Source: DATBGS01 sp036557885
GTDB taxonomy: Bacteria > Chloroflexota > Ktedonobacteria > Ktedonobacterales > DATBGS01
DNA length: 56,234 nt
Direction of reading: 5' to 3'
NCBI GenBank assembly: GCA_036557885.1
Contig: DATBGS010000011.1
Span: 1-56,234, forward strand
Below the pieces are notes generated by a model. The model did not search any database. It was not told where the DNA came from and saw only the letters and a list, made by a program, of their open reading frames with translations. Position 1 is the first letter of the stretch, and each line of letters begins with the position of its first letter. Made by a program: the position numbers and the translations under genes. Positions 1 to 7,376 of the stretch are shown in pieces.

Positions 1-199
1 AATAATCGCAGCAATCGAGCGAAGTGGTTAACCAACTCTCAGGCACCCTCTGAACTTGACTTTGCACCTTTTTCTCAGTAACAAACCGCGTGAGCGAGTT
101 GAACAAAGGTCGAGCGATCTCCAGATCCGATCTGGTGGTCCTTGCAGATCGCTTATGAGCAGTGGCGAAGATCAGCAGAGTTTCAATCTTGCAGATTTA

Positions 200-309
200 G
201 CGCAATAAGCGGCACTACAAGTCAGGTTTGGCGCAATAAACGACGAATAACCGGCGCAATAAGCGGCAAATAAGGGCTCAAAATGGCAGTTTTTGGCGCA
301 ATAAGCGGC
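200..309. repeat. Four-copy degenerate 14-bp direct repeat array
   Basis: The 14-mer GCGCAATAAGCGGC occurs exactly at 200-213, 254-267 and 296-309, with a diverged copy (GCGCAATAAACGAC) at 231-244. Spacings are 31, 23 and 42 bp and all copies have the same orientation. Irregularly spaced same-direction repeats of this size are typical of transposase-binding sites at the ends of Tn7/Tn5053-like elements, or of a DNA-binding regulator. No transposase gene is in view, so the role is inference. Confidence 0.75.
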
Positions 310-339
310 GAAACCTACAGCTTGTTCGTTGGCTTTCAA

Positions 340-411
340 CTGCCGAGGAAAAAGATGAGCTAACTGGCTCGATGAATCGTTTAGCCAGTTATCCCTTTTC
401 TCCCTCGGCAG
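340..411. repeat. Long imperfect inverted repeat (72 bp)
   Basis: CTGCCGAGG (340-348) and TAACTGGCT (361-369) pair with AGCCAGTTA (383-391) and CCTCGGCAG (403-411). The purine-rich stretch between them is also largely complementary, giving two arms of about 30 nt around a 13-nt loop. It could be a terminator, a fold-back mini-element or part of the neighbouring mobile-element end. Confidence 0.7.
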
Positions 412-779
412 TTTTGTCTTGCAATTGATGAGATTATAAGCGCACCCCTTCCTCCTGTTCGCTCCCGTGCCACCTATGAGGCCAGCAAGCATCATCTGGC
501 CTGACCCCTCCCCAGTCATTCTACTGGGCACCCCTCTTTGTGCAATCTCGCTGGTGCCTCCTCAAGATAGGGTGATGCGGCCTCCAACATAGGGAACGCT
601 CCCGATGTGGCACCGGCCAGCGGCTGGTATTGTTAAAGCCGTGCGGAGGAATCGCTCCACTGGTCCATGACTCAAAAGGAGGGACCAGATGCCACACGCG
701 CTGCTGGAAGATGCCAGCATTCCTGGCATCAGTTGTACAGACAAAAATGGATAAGAGCACTACATACGAAAGGGATAAG

Positions 780-2150
780 ATGCACATTCGGTTCTGGCGA
801 CCGCCTCTGAAGGGATGGAGCGCCGCAAGACACCTTGTGGTCAGCGCGGCAGCGCTGGCCCTGGTCGTGGGCACGCTCACCGCGAGCACGCTTTTCTCGC
901 GGCCTGTCACTGCCGCGCCAAGGCAGCAGCAGACCATGCTCACGACCCAGACCTCAAGTGGAACCCCGCGTCTGGATGTCTTTTATACTGACTATGATTC
1001 TGGCTTGATTTTTCACCGATGGTCTGATGACGATGGCAACACCTGGACTCCCTCGTGGACTCTTGTGCCCTCATCTACGCTGCCCAGCAACGTCTTCTTC
1101 TATGGAAGACCTTCGGTAGTGTCTGATAGCCCTGGGCGCCTCACTATCGTTACGCGGAATACCAGCAACAGTCTCTATTACAAGACCGAGAGCAATGGCG
1201 TGTGGTCCCCGGCAACCACCTGGAACAATGTGCCTGGCACCCTCCCATCCTTTCCCTCGAAAGTCAGCATCACCAACGTCACATACACCTTCTATTCAGA
1301 CCCGACGGTCAGCAGTTGGGGGCCGGGGCGCCTGGACCTGTTTGTCTATGCGTATGTCAACTCCAACCTTGATACGACCAAATACCTCCTGCACACCTGG
1401 GCCGATAATTCCGTCTGGTCGGGCCAGTGGGAGGTGGTAGCGTCAAATCCCGCTTATGGCTGGGGCAGCCCATCAGCCGTCTCCTGGGGACCGGGGCGCA
1501 TTGATCTGTTTGCGCGGGGAACCAACAATGAACTGGAGCACATGTGGTACGACGGGAGCTGGCACCCCTGGGAAAGCAAGGGAGGCGCCGTGTTCTCCAC
1601 CCCTGGTGTCACCAGCGGAGGAGTCGGGAGTTTGCAGATTCTGGTGGGCAATTCCGGCGGTGGCCTCTCGTTCATTCAGTTCAACAATGGGGCCTGGTCA
1701 AGCTGGGTGACCATTGATAGCTACCCGCTCGGTACGGCTCCCACAGTTGCCGATACGCCCGACGCCATTCATGTGATAGCAGACAACATCAGTCAGGTAG
1801 ATCACTTGTACAGGCGCTGGACCGCTTCCTCTGGCTGGACCTCCTGGGCCGATTTTGGAGGAACTAGCTTCAATGATGGCAATTACGACCCTGCTCTGGT
1901 CGCCTGGTTCCCGATGTCGTCAACAGTGCCCAACGTGCTGTCCAGCGATCTGACGACTGCAATCGGCGCGCTCGCCCAGGCTGGATTGAGTCAGGTGTCT
2001 TTGACACTGGACAACACCTGCCGGAATGCTGCGGGAAAGGTGCTCAGCCAAACCCCAGCCGCAGGCACCATTGTGCCAAGTAGCTCAACGGTCAACCTCC
2101 AGGTGTCATCTGGCGTGGACGGTACAGGCCACCCGTGCGAGTTCCGGTAG
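780..2150 (+). CDS. Secreted PLL-like beta-propeller protein with C-terminal PASTA-like domain
   Basis: A 456-residue exported protein of unknown ligand. The start at 780 is preferred over an upstream in-frame ATG at 630 because AAAGGG sits just ahead of it and it is followed at once by a basic N-region and a hydrophobic helix (about residues 17-36) ending near Ala-Ala-Pro, a signal peptide. Residues of about 45-380 contain repeated SWGPGRLDLF-type strands (SWGPGRLDLFVYAY, SWGPGRIDLFARG) and W-rich blade ends, typical of PLL/DUF346-type lectin-like propellers. The last 70 residues (ALAQAGL, GKVLSQTPAAG, VNLQVSSG) match the PASTA pattern, which in other proteins binds peptidoglycan. I infer a cell-wall-associated carbohydrate-binding protein. 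It converges on the next gene through a shared terminator. Confidence 0.75.
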   Translation: MHIRFWRPPLKGWSAARHLVVSAAALALVVGTLTASTLFSRPVTAAPRQQQTMLTTQTSSGTPRLDVFYTDYDSGLIFHRWSDDDGNTWTPSWTLVPSSTLPSNVFFYGRPSVVSDSPGRLTIVTRNTSNSLYYKTESNGVWSPATTWNNVPGTLPSFPSKVSITNVTYTFYSDPTVSSWGPGRLDLFVYAYVNSNLDTTKYLLHTWADNSVWSGQWEVVASNPAYGWGSPSAVSWGPGRIDLFARGTNNELEHMWYDGSWHPWESKGGAVFSTPGVTSGGVGSLQILVGNSGGGLSFIQFNNGAWSSWVTIDSYPLGTAPTVADTPDAIHVIADNISQVDHLYRRWTASSGWTSWADFGGTSFNDGNYDPALVAWFPMSSTVPNVLSSDLTTAIGALAQAGLSQVSLTLDNTCRNAAGKVLSQTPAAGTIVPSSSTVNLQVSSGVDGTGHPCEFR

Positions 2151-2204
2151 CGCCAAAACGGGGAGCCTCTAACCGCACAGAGCGCTTCCTGCTTTGATCA
2201 TGCA

Positions 2205-2245
2205 GGCGCTGTCCCAGTACGCACGAGACGTACTGAGACAGCGCC
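2205..2245. terminator. Bidirectional hairpin between convergent genes
   Basis: A 17-bp stem (2205-2221 with 2229-2245) with one mismatch and a 7-nt loop lies between the stop codons of two convergent genes. It lacks a strong T-tract on the plus strand, so bidirectional termination is inferred from position and stem quality. Confidence 0.7.
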
Positions 2246-2250
2246 CTGTC

Positions 2251-3489
2251 TCAAGAAAAGACCTGCTTGATGATGACTTTTGACAGCGCGTCGGCAGGCT
2301 CAGTGCAGGTTGGTGTCCCTCCAGGGCTGGCGGGAGGCGCGCAATACGCCGACTGATCCAGGTTCGTCAACACAATCACCGTTGCCCCTTTATCTGGCCG
2401 ATACCCCATAAAACTCTGGAAGCCTGGCAGCGAGCCATTGTGCCCAAGGAACCCGCTCACATCAAAAATCGCCAGCCCATAGCTCGCATTTTGCTCAATG
2501 GGACTCCAGGTCAGCCGCTCTTTCTGCATATCCTCGTTGAGCAGCTTCCCGGTCGCCAGCGCTTTGGCCCAGATGCGCAGATCATGCAGCGTGGAGATGG
2601 CCGCTCCCGCCGCCCATCCCCAGGACGGGTTGAAATCCGTCACATCGCAGAGCAGCGCTGGCTGGTTTTTTATTTTCGCCCCCTGCTCGCCAGAAGCGGC
2701 TGGCTTTGCCGGGCATTCCCCGCTCGCTTGAGAGGCGTAGCCTTGCGGGTGTGGGTTGGGGAGCGCGGCCAGGGCAGGCGCGGGAAAGCTGGTGGAGTTC
2801 ATGCCCAGCGGCGTAAAGATGCGCTGCTGGAACTCCTCGGCCAGCGTTTTGCCGGTGATCTGCTCCACAATCAACCCCAGCAAAATCGTGTTGGTGTTCG
2901 AGTAATGAAAATCCTGGCCGGGGGCAAAATACGGCGGATGCTGGAAGGCAATTGCCAGCAATTCTTTGGGCTGCCAGACCCTGGACGGCTGCGCCATCAG
3001 CAGGTTATCAAAGCCCGCATCCTCGGAGTAGTTGAACAGCCCACTCGTCATATTCAGCAGTTCGCGGATGGTGATATGCTTGCCGTTGGGCACCTCTGGC
3101 TGATACTGCGCTACCGGGTCGTCCAGCCCTAGCTGGCCCTCCTCCGCCAGTTGCAGGATCACCGTGCCGGTAAACGTCTTGGTGATGCTGCCCACGCGCA
3201 TATGCGCGTCCAGGCGCATGGGTGCGTTGGTGGAAACATCGCTGGTGCCCATTGTCGCGGTCCAGGTGCCGTGACCGGGATACTCCACATACACGATGGC
3301 CCCAGGCACGCCGAGGCTTTTCATTTGCGCCGCCAGCGCCGGGCGCAGCCTGGCAGCAAAGGCAGGCTCCGTGTCTGCCGTTGCAGAGAATGGCAAAGCG
3401 CAGGCCGTGACGCTTAGCGCCAGCAAGAGCGCACAGGCCATCATCCATCCGCGAGCGCGGGAATTTCCCTGGGCCAGGTTTGCTGCCAT
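2251..3489 (-). CDS. Serine beta-lactamase-like hydrolase lipoprotein (class C / DD-peptidase fold)
   Basis: A 412-residue exported serine hydrolase of the beta-lactamase / D-alanyl-D-alanine carboxypeptidase (Pfam Beta-lactamase) family. The start at 3489 has AGGGGAAGAG directly upstream; the frame is open further but without a better site. The N-terminus has a lipoprotein signal ending LSVTAC, so the mature protein is probably anchored on the outer membrane face of the cell. The SxxK nucleophile is Ser101 in SITK, the second motif is YSN (HYSNTN), and the third is HNG in place of KTG, as in esterase-like members. The substrate could be a peptide, an ester or a beta-lactam; the sequence does not decide. 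The gene is divergent from the GH5 gene. Confidence 0.85.
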   Translation of the reverse strand: MAANLAQGNSRARGWMMACALLLALSVTACALPFSATADTEPAFAARLRPALAAQMKSLGVPGAIVYVEYPGHGTWTATMGTSDVSTNAPMRLDAHMRVGSITKTFTGTVILQLAEEGQLGLDDPVAQYQPEVPNGKHITIRELLNMTSGLFNYSEDAGFDNLLMAQPSRVWQPKELLAIAFQHPPYFAPGQDFHYSNTNTILLGLIVEQITGKTLAEEFQQRIFTPLGMNSTSFPAPALAALPNPHPQGYASQASGECPAKPAASGEQGAKIKNQPALLCDVTDFNPSWGWAAGAAISTLHDLRIWAKALATGKLLNEDMQKERLTWSPIEQNASYGLAIFDVSGFLGHNGSLPGFQSFMGYRPDKGATVIVLTNLDQSAYCAPPASPGGTPTCTEPADALSKVIIKQVFS

Positions 3490-3808
3490 CTCTTCCCCTG
3501 TCCGATGTCGTTTCAAGTCCCTCGTTCGCGCATAGGTGCAAACTTCGTGCCTGGTTTCCTCCGCTGGCCCGTCAACAGCCTTGTGCAGCCAGCCTTTCGT
3601 GCATTGCGGCTGGTACTTTTTTGCTACAGAGTGCCTGCCTGATTTTACTGGCACTATCTGCGCCAGCCCGCTCTGGAAGCGACCTGTAACCGTTGCGGGC
3701 AGATAATTTTGCGCTTCGTTTCAGCCCGCCCTATTTGACGACTGGCCCCCTGTTAAGGATACTGGCAGCAAAAGCAGTTGGCTTAGGCAGTTGCGACCAG
3801 GGGGCCAG
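3490..3808. promoter_or_regulatory. Divergent intergenic region
   Basis: This 319-bp stretch separates the divergent hydrolase and GH5 genes and must hold promoters for both. I could not single out a confident -35/-10 pair. Its right end contains the perfect inverted repeat described in the next entry. Confidence 0.5.
3742..3808 (+). promoter_or_regulatory. Candidate Shine-Dalgarno-sequestering hairpin
   Basis: CTGGCCCCCTG (3742-3752) is perfectly complementary to CAGGGGGCCAG (3798-3808). The right arm contains the AGGGGG ribosome binding site and ends immediately before the ATG at 3809. In RNA an 11-bp GC-rich stem around a 45-nt loop would bury the ribosome binding site. The loop has further short complementary segments (CTGGC, GCAGTT), so an alternative fold is possible. 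The pairing is seen directly; a regulatory role is inference. Confidence 0.6.
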
Positions 3809-5212
3809 ATGATACATGAAGACGAGCGGCCACAGGGCTTTCCGCTTTCCTGGCGTTCGCGCCTCATCCTGACGAGCGTTATGAGCCTGATCGTAGCGCT
3901 CATCGTGGCGTTTGTGCCCGCCTTCATCTCGTTCAATCACCCCAGCATCAATCCGGTCAGCGCCATTGCCAAAGTGACGCTGGTTCCTCCCAATGGGCAA
4001 TCACCCGTCGCAGAGGCCAGCGGAACGGCCCAGCCCTCGCCCACCGGCAGCCCGCTGCCCACCACCACTGCAACCGCTTCCCCTTCGCCAACCACGACGC
4101 CCGCCCCCGGCACGCCAACCCCAACGCCCACTTCCCCGCGTCCACCAACGCCCACCTCCACGCCCCGGCCTCCGAGCCAGTTTTCGGGGCTGCATGTGCA
4201 GGGCAACAAGCTGCTCAACAGCCAGGGCCAGCAGGTCTTCTTGCGCGGGGTCAATCGCTCCGGGTCAGAATATGCCTGCATTCAGGGCTGGGGCATCTTT
4301 GATGGCCCCGCCAACGCCGCCTCGGTGCAGGCAATGGTGAACTGGAAGATCAACGCCGTGCGCGTCCCCCTGAATGAAGATTGCTGGCTCAGCATCAATG
4401 GCGCGCCTGCCGCGTCCTCCGGCGCCACCTATCAGAACGCCATCGCCAACTTTGTAAGCCTCCTGAACCAGCACGGCATCTACGCCATCCTCGAACTGCA
4501 CTGGTCGGCCCCCGGCACCAATACCGCCAACGGCCAGGCGCCCATGCCAGACCGCGACCACTCGATCACCTTCTGGCAGCAGGTCGCCAACACGTTCAAG
4601 AACAATACCGCTGTGCTGTTTGATCTGTTTAATGAACCATACCCCTCTTCTAATGGCGATACCACCAACGGCTGGCAGTGCTGGCGCGATGGCACTACCT
4701 CGACTGCGGGCAGTTGCTCCGGCACGAGCTACAAGGGCGCGGCCTATCAGGTGGCGGGGATGCAGGAACTGGTCACGGCCATCCGCAACGTGGGCGCGCC
4801 CAATGTGATCTTGCTGGGCGGCCTGCAATATTCCAACACGCTCTCGCACTGGCTGAGCTATAAGCCCAGCGACCCACAGAACAATCTGGGCGCCTCCTGG
4901 CATATTTATCCGGTAGGCAATATCTGCAATACCACGACGTGCTACAATACTCAGGTAGCGCCTGTGGCTGCCAGTGTGCCGCTGGTGGCGACTGAGGTTG
5001 GGGAGAGCGTGGACGGCGACGCCTGTAGTGTGACCAATACGAACACGGTTCTGAACTGGCTGGATGCCCACCAGAGCGGCTATCTGGCCTGGACATGGGA
5101 CACGTGGGGCACCTCCTGCGGCGATCTGTCGCTCATTCTCGACTACAGCGGCACCCCAAAATCACCCAATGGCACCAATTATAAAGCGCATCTGGCTTCG
5201 GTGGTGGGCTGA
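3809..5212 (+). CDS. Membrane-anchored glycoside hydrolase family 5 (endoglucanase-like)
   Basis: A 467-residue protein likely to cleave beta-1,4-glucan or a related polysaccharide outside the cell. One hydrophobic helix near the N-terminus (about 20-45) is followed by a Pro/Thr/Ser linker (about 75-125) and a GH5 TIM barrel to the C-terminus. Family landmarks are GVNRSGSEYAC at the barrel start, LHWSAPG, the acid/base Glu276 in FNEPY, SWHIYP and the nucleophile Glu396 in ATEVGES. I chose ATG 3809 because AGGGGG lies 5 nt upstream; a TTG at 3791 in frame is less likely. The linker and barrel order suggest a cell-attached enzyme without a separate carbohydrate-binding module. A stem upstream may control translation. 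Confidence 0.88.
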   Translation: MIHEDERPQGFPLSWRSRLILTSVMSLIVALIVAFVPAFISFNHPSINPVSAIAKVTLVPPNGQSPVAEASGTAQPSPTGSPLPTTTATASPSPTTTPAPGTPTPTPTSPRPPTPTSTPRPPSQFSGLHVQGNKLLNSQGQQVFLRGVNRSGSEYACIQGWGIFDGPANAASVQAMVNWKINAVRVPLNEDCWLSINGAPAASSGATYQNAIANFVSLLNQHGIYAILELHWSAPGTNTANGQAPMPDRDHSITFWQQVANTFKNNTAVLFDLFNEPYPSSNGDTTNGWQCWRDGTTSTAGSCSGTSYKGAAYQVAGMQELVTAIRNVGAPNVILLGGLQYSNTLSHWLSYKPSDPQNNLGASWHIYPVGNICNTTTCYNTQVAPVAASVPLVATEVGESVDGDACSVTNTNTVLNWLDAHQSGYLAWTWDTWGTSCGDLSLILDYSGTPKSPNGTNYKAHLASVVG

Positions 5213-5249
5213 TTTCTTCGCTATGAACGAAGCGGTATGGAGCAAATAG

Positions 5250-6521
5250 ATGACTATTCTTGAAGAGTTTGCCTGGCGCGGCCAGATGCTGGAAGCCTCT
5301 GAGGGGCTGGAAGAACTGCTCGCCAGAGAGCACGTCACCCTCTACAATGGCTTTGACCCCAGCGCCGCCAGCTTGCATGTTGGCTCGCTCGTGCCCATCA
5401 TGGCGCTGGCGCGTATGCAGCGTGCCGGGCACAGCCCTATTGCCCTGGTGGGCGGCGGCACCGGCATGGTTGGCGACCCCAGCGGCAAGACGCAGGAGCG
5501 CCAGTTGCTTTCCAAAGAGCAGGTAGAAGAGAATGTGGCGGGCATCCGCGCGCAGTTGAGCCAGTTTCTGGATTTCGATACCAAAACCAATCCGGCGCGG
5601 GTCATCAATAATGCCGATTGGCTGCTCTCGATCAAAATGATGGATTTTCTGCGCGATGTTGGCAAGCACATCACGGTCAACTACATGCTGGCGAAAGAAT
5701 CCGTGAAGCGGCGGCTGGAGCAGGAAAGCGGCATCTCCTTTACCGAGTTTAGCTACATGCTGCTGCAAGCCTATGATTTCGTAATGCTCTATGATCGCTT
5801 TGGCTGCGTGCTTCAGACAGGTGGCAGCGACCAATGGGGCAACATCGTGGCGGGCACCGAACTCATCCGGCGGATGCGGGGCGCCAGGGGCTATGGCCTG
5901 GTCTTTCCGCTCTTGCTGACCTCCACCGGGGTCAAGTTTGGCAAAACCGAGGCAGGCACCGTCTGGCTGGACCCCAACCTGACTTCGCCCTACCAGTTCT
6001 ATCAATACTGGATTACCACCGATGATCGGGATGTCATCACCTACCTGAAATACTTCACCTTTCTCACCCGGCCAGAGATCGAGGAACTGGCAGCCCAGTT
6101 GCAGGCCGCGCCGGAAAAGCGCGAGGCGCAGCGGCGGCTGGCGGAGGAAGTGACACGCCTGGTACATGGCGAAGCCGCGCTGCACCAGGCCCGGCAAGCC
6201 TCGCGCGTCTTATTTGGCGGCGAGATGACCGGCCTGGGCGCCAGAGAGGTGCTGGACATCTTCGCGCATGTGCCGTCCAGCGTCATAGACCGGCGCCAGT
6301 TTGAGGGCGATGGCCTGTCGCTCATTGATCTGGTGACGACAAGCGGCCTGGCAAGCTCCAAAGGCGAGGCGCGGCGGCTGATTGCGGCTGGTGGCATCTA
6401 CATCAACAATCAGCGTATTGCCGATGTCCAGGCCATGCTGGGCCTGTCGTCCCTCATCGAAGGACAATTTCTGGTTGCGCGTAAAGGCGCCAGAGACTAC
6501 CATCTGATTCGCGTCCAATAA
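5250..6521 (+). CDS. tyrS: Tyrosyl-tRNA synthetase
   Basis: A 423-residue class I aminoacyl-tRNA synthetase that charges tRNA-Tyr in the cytoplasm. The nucleotide-binding HIGH equivalent is HVGS (residues 43-46) and the KMSKS equivalent is KFGKT (about residue 230), the usual bacterial TyrS variant. A C-terminal S4 RNA-binding domain begins at about residue 355 (SLIDLVTTSGLASSKGEARR). The length is normal. GGAG lies 7 nt ahead of ATG 5250. A tRNA-Tyr gene sits about 5 kb downstream on the other strand. No T-box leader is visible in the 37-nt gap from the GH5 gene, so the two may be co-transcribed. Confidence 0.97.
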   Translation: MTILEEFAWRGQMLEASEGLEELLAREHVTLYNGFDPSAASLHVGSLVPIMALARMQRAGHSPIALVGGGTGMVGDPSGKTQERQLLSKEQVEENVAGIRAQLSQFLDFDTKTNPARVINNADWLLSIKMMDFLRDVGKHITVNYMLAKESVKRRLEQESGISFTEFSYMLLQAYDFVMLYDRFGCVLQTGGSDQWGNIVAGTELIRRMRGARGYGLVFPLLLTSTGVKFGKTEAGTVWLDPNLTSPYQFYQYWITTDDRDVITYLKYFTFLTRPEIEELAAQLQAAPEKREAQRRLAEEVTRLVHGEAALHQARQASRVLFGGEMTGLGAREVLDIFAHVPSSVIDRRQFEGDGLSLIDLVTTSGLASSKGEARRLIAAGGIYINNQRIADVQAMLGLSSLIEGQFLVARKGARDYHLIRVQ

Positions 6522-6541
6522 AAGCGAAAGGCAGCGACTCT

Positions 6542-7093
6542 GTGAATATCATCCGCAAACGCCGCGCTAAGTCAGGCGTGCTTGATGTCTCTTCCAAAGC
6601 AACCCAGCCCATCCCCTATCGCGTGGCGGTTTCCGGACATCGCGGGCTAGGCGACCAGGCCCAGCAGGAGCGGCTGCGCAGCCAGTGCCGCCAACTCCTG
6701 ACAGAAGTCAAGGCCCGGCACCCCGACGTGGAGGCGCTGACCGCCATTGCGGAAGGAGCCGACAGCCTGTTTGCCGAAACCGCGCTGGAACTGGGCATCC
6801 CGCTGTGCGTGGTGCTGCCGTTTGCCACCTATATCGAGGATTTTGCCGAAGGCCCGGCCCGCGAGCGCTTTCTGCACCTCCAGAAAGTTGCCAAATCGGT
6901 TGAAACCCTCAACTACGTCGAGCGCTCGGATGATGCCTACTTTGCGGGCGGCCTGTGGGTCGTAGATCGCGCCAATCTGCTGGTCGCCCTCTGGGACGGT
7001 CAGCCCGCGCGCGGGCATGGCGGCACAGCGGAGATTGTAAACTACGCCCGCAGCAAAAACATTCCGGTAGAAGTGCTTCCCGTAAAGCGCTAG
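6542..7093 (+). CDS. SLOG / LSDAT-like Rossmann protein
   Basis: A 183-residue cytoplasmic protein starting with GTG 20 bp after tyrS. After about 20 variable residues comes AVSGHRGLG, then AIAEGADSLFAETALELG, CVVLPFATYIEDF, and a late GGTAEIVNYARSKNIPVEVL. The order SGHR, EGAD-LFA, LPF--Y--DF matches the SLOG superfamily (LSDAT_prok-like), whose members bind nucleotides or NAD-derived ligands through a Rossmann fold and often occur in conflict or signalling systems. No effector domain is fused. Its neighbour is a Ser/Thr kinase, so a small-molecule sensing role is plausible but unproven. Confidence 0.6.
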   Translation: MNIIRKRRAKSGVLDVSSKATQPIPYRVAVSGHRGLGDQAQQERLRSQCRQLLTEVKARHPDVEALTAIAEGADSLFAETALELGIPLCVVLPFATYIEDFAEGPARERFLHLQKVAKSVETLNYVERSDDAYFAGGLWVVDRANLLVALWDGQPARGHGGTAEIVNYARSKNIPVEVLPVKR

Positions 7094-7121
7094 CTCATGG
7101 TGTTTGCTGTGCCCCTTTGGG

Positions 7122-7170
7122 GTAGCCCCGGCGTCCCCTGTGCCCTTCTGTCTTAGGGTGCCGGGGAACG
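7122..7170 (+). repeat. GTAG-REP (family C) with internal 20-nt insert
   Basis: GTAG at 7122 is followed by CCCCGGC, but the expected right arm GCCGGGG is delayed by a short insert (7143-7162) with the recurring motif CCCTTCTGTCTTAGGGTGCC. The outer arms still pair. It lies between the SLOG gene and the kinase start. Confidence 0.8.
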
Positions 7171-7173
7171 GTT

Positions 7174-7197
7174 CGCCAGCACGGAGGCTGGCGCTAC
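7174..7197 (-). repeat. GTAG-REP (family D)
   Basis: Read on the minus strand: GTAG, then CGCCAGC, a CTCCGT loop and GCTGGCG, a perfect 7-bp stem. It is placed tail to tail with the plus-strand REP at 7122-7170, giving a bipartite REP pair ahead of the kinase gene. Confidence 0.85.
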
Positions 7198-7376
7198 AAG
7201 CGACGCTCTTTCTGGAGCAGGAAGACAACCGACCTGAATCCCCCAATCGGGCTACTCTACCCCCCTTCCTTGACTGGCACGCCAATTGCTCCCTACAATT
7301 CACTCAGAAAGCCCAACCTTTCCCCGGTACATCCGTTATAACTTTAGAAGCTTCGTGTCTCAGAAGGGATAGGCGG

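Larger units (their letters stand above)
1..779. other. Gene-free left edge (repeats and hairpin)
   Basis: I see no convincing protein gene here. Short open frames on the minus strand (about 172-531 and 521-943) run through repeated DNA and have no good ribosome binding site, so I do not call them. The stretch holds a four-copy degenerate direct repeat (200-309) and a long imperfect hairpin (340-411), listed separately. The rest up to 779 is presumably leader and promoter for the gene starting at 780, but no clear -35/-10 pair stands out. Confidence 0.6.

Noticed and set aside
172..531. 119-residue minus-strand frame at the left edge
   Set aside because: It is a translation of the direct repeats (AAYCAK units) with no ribosome binding site and no family resemblance.
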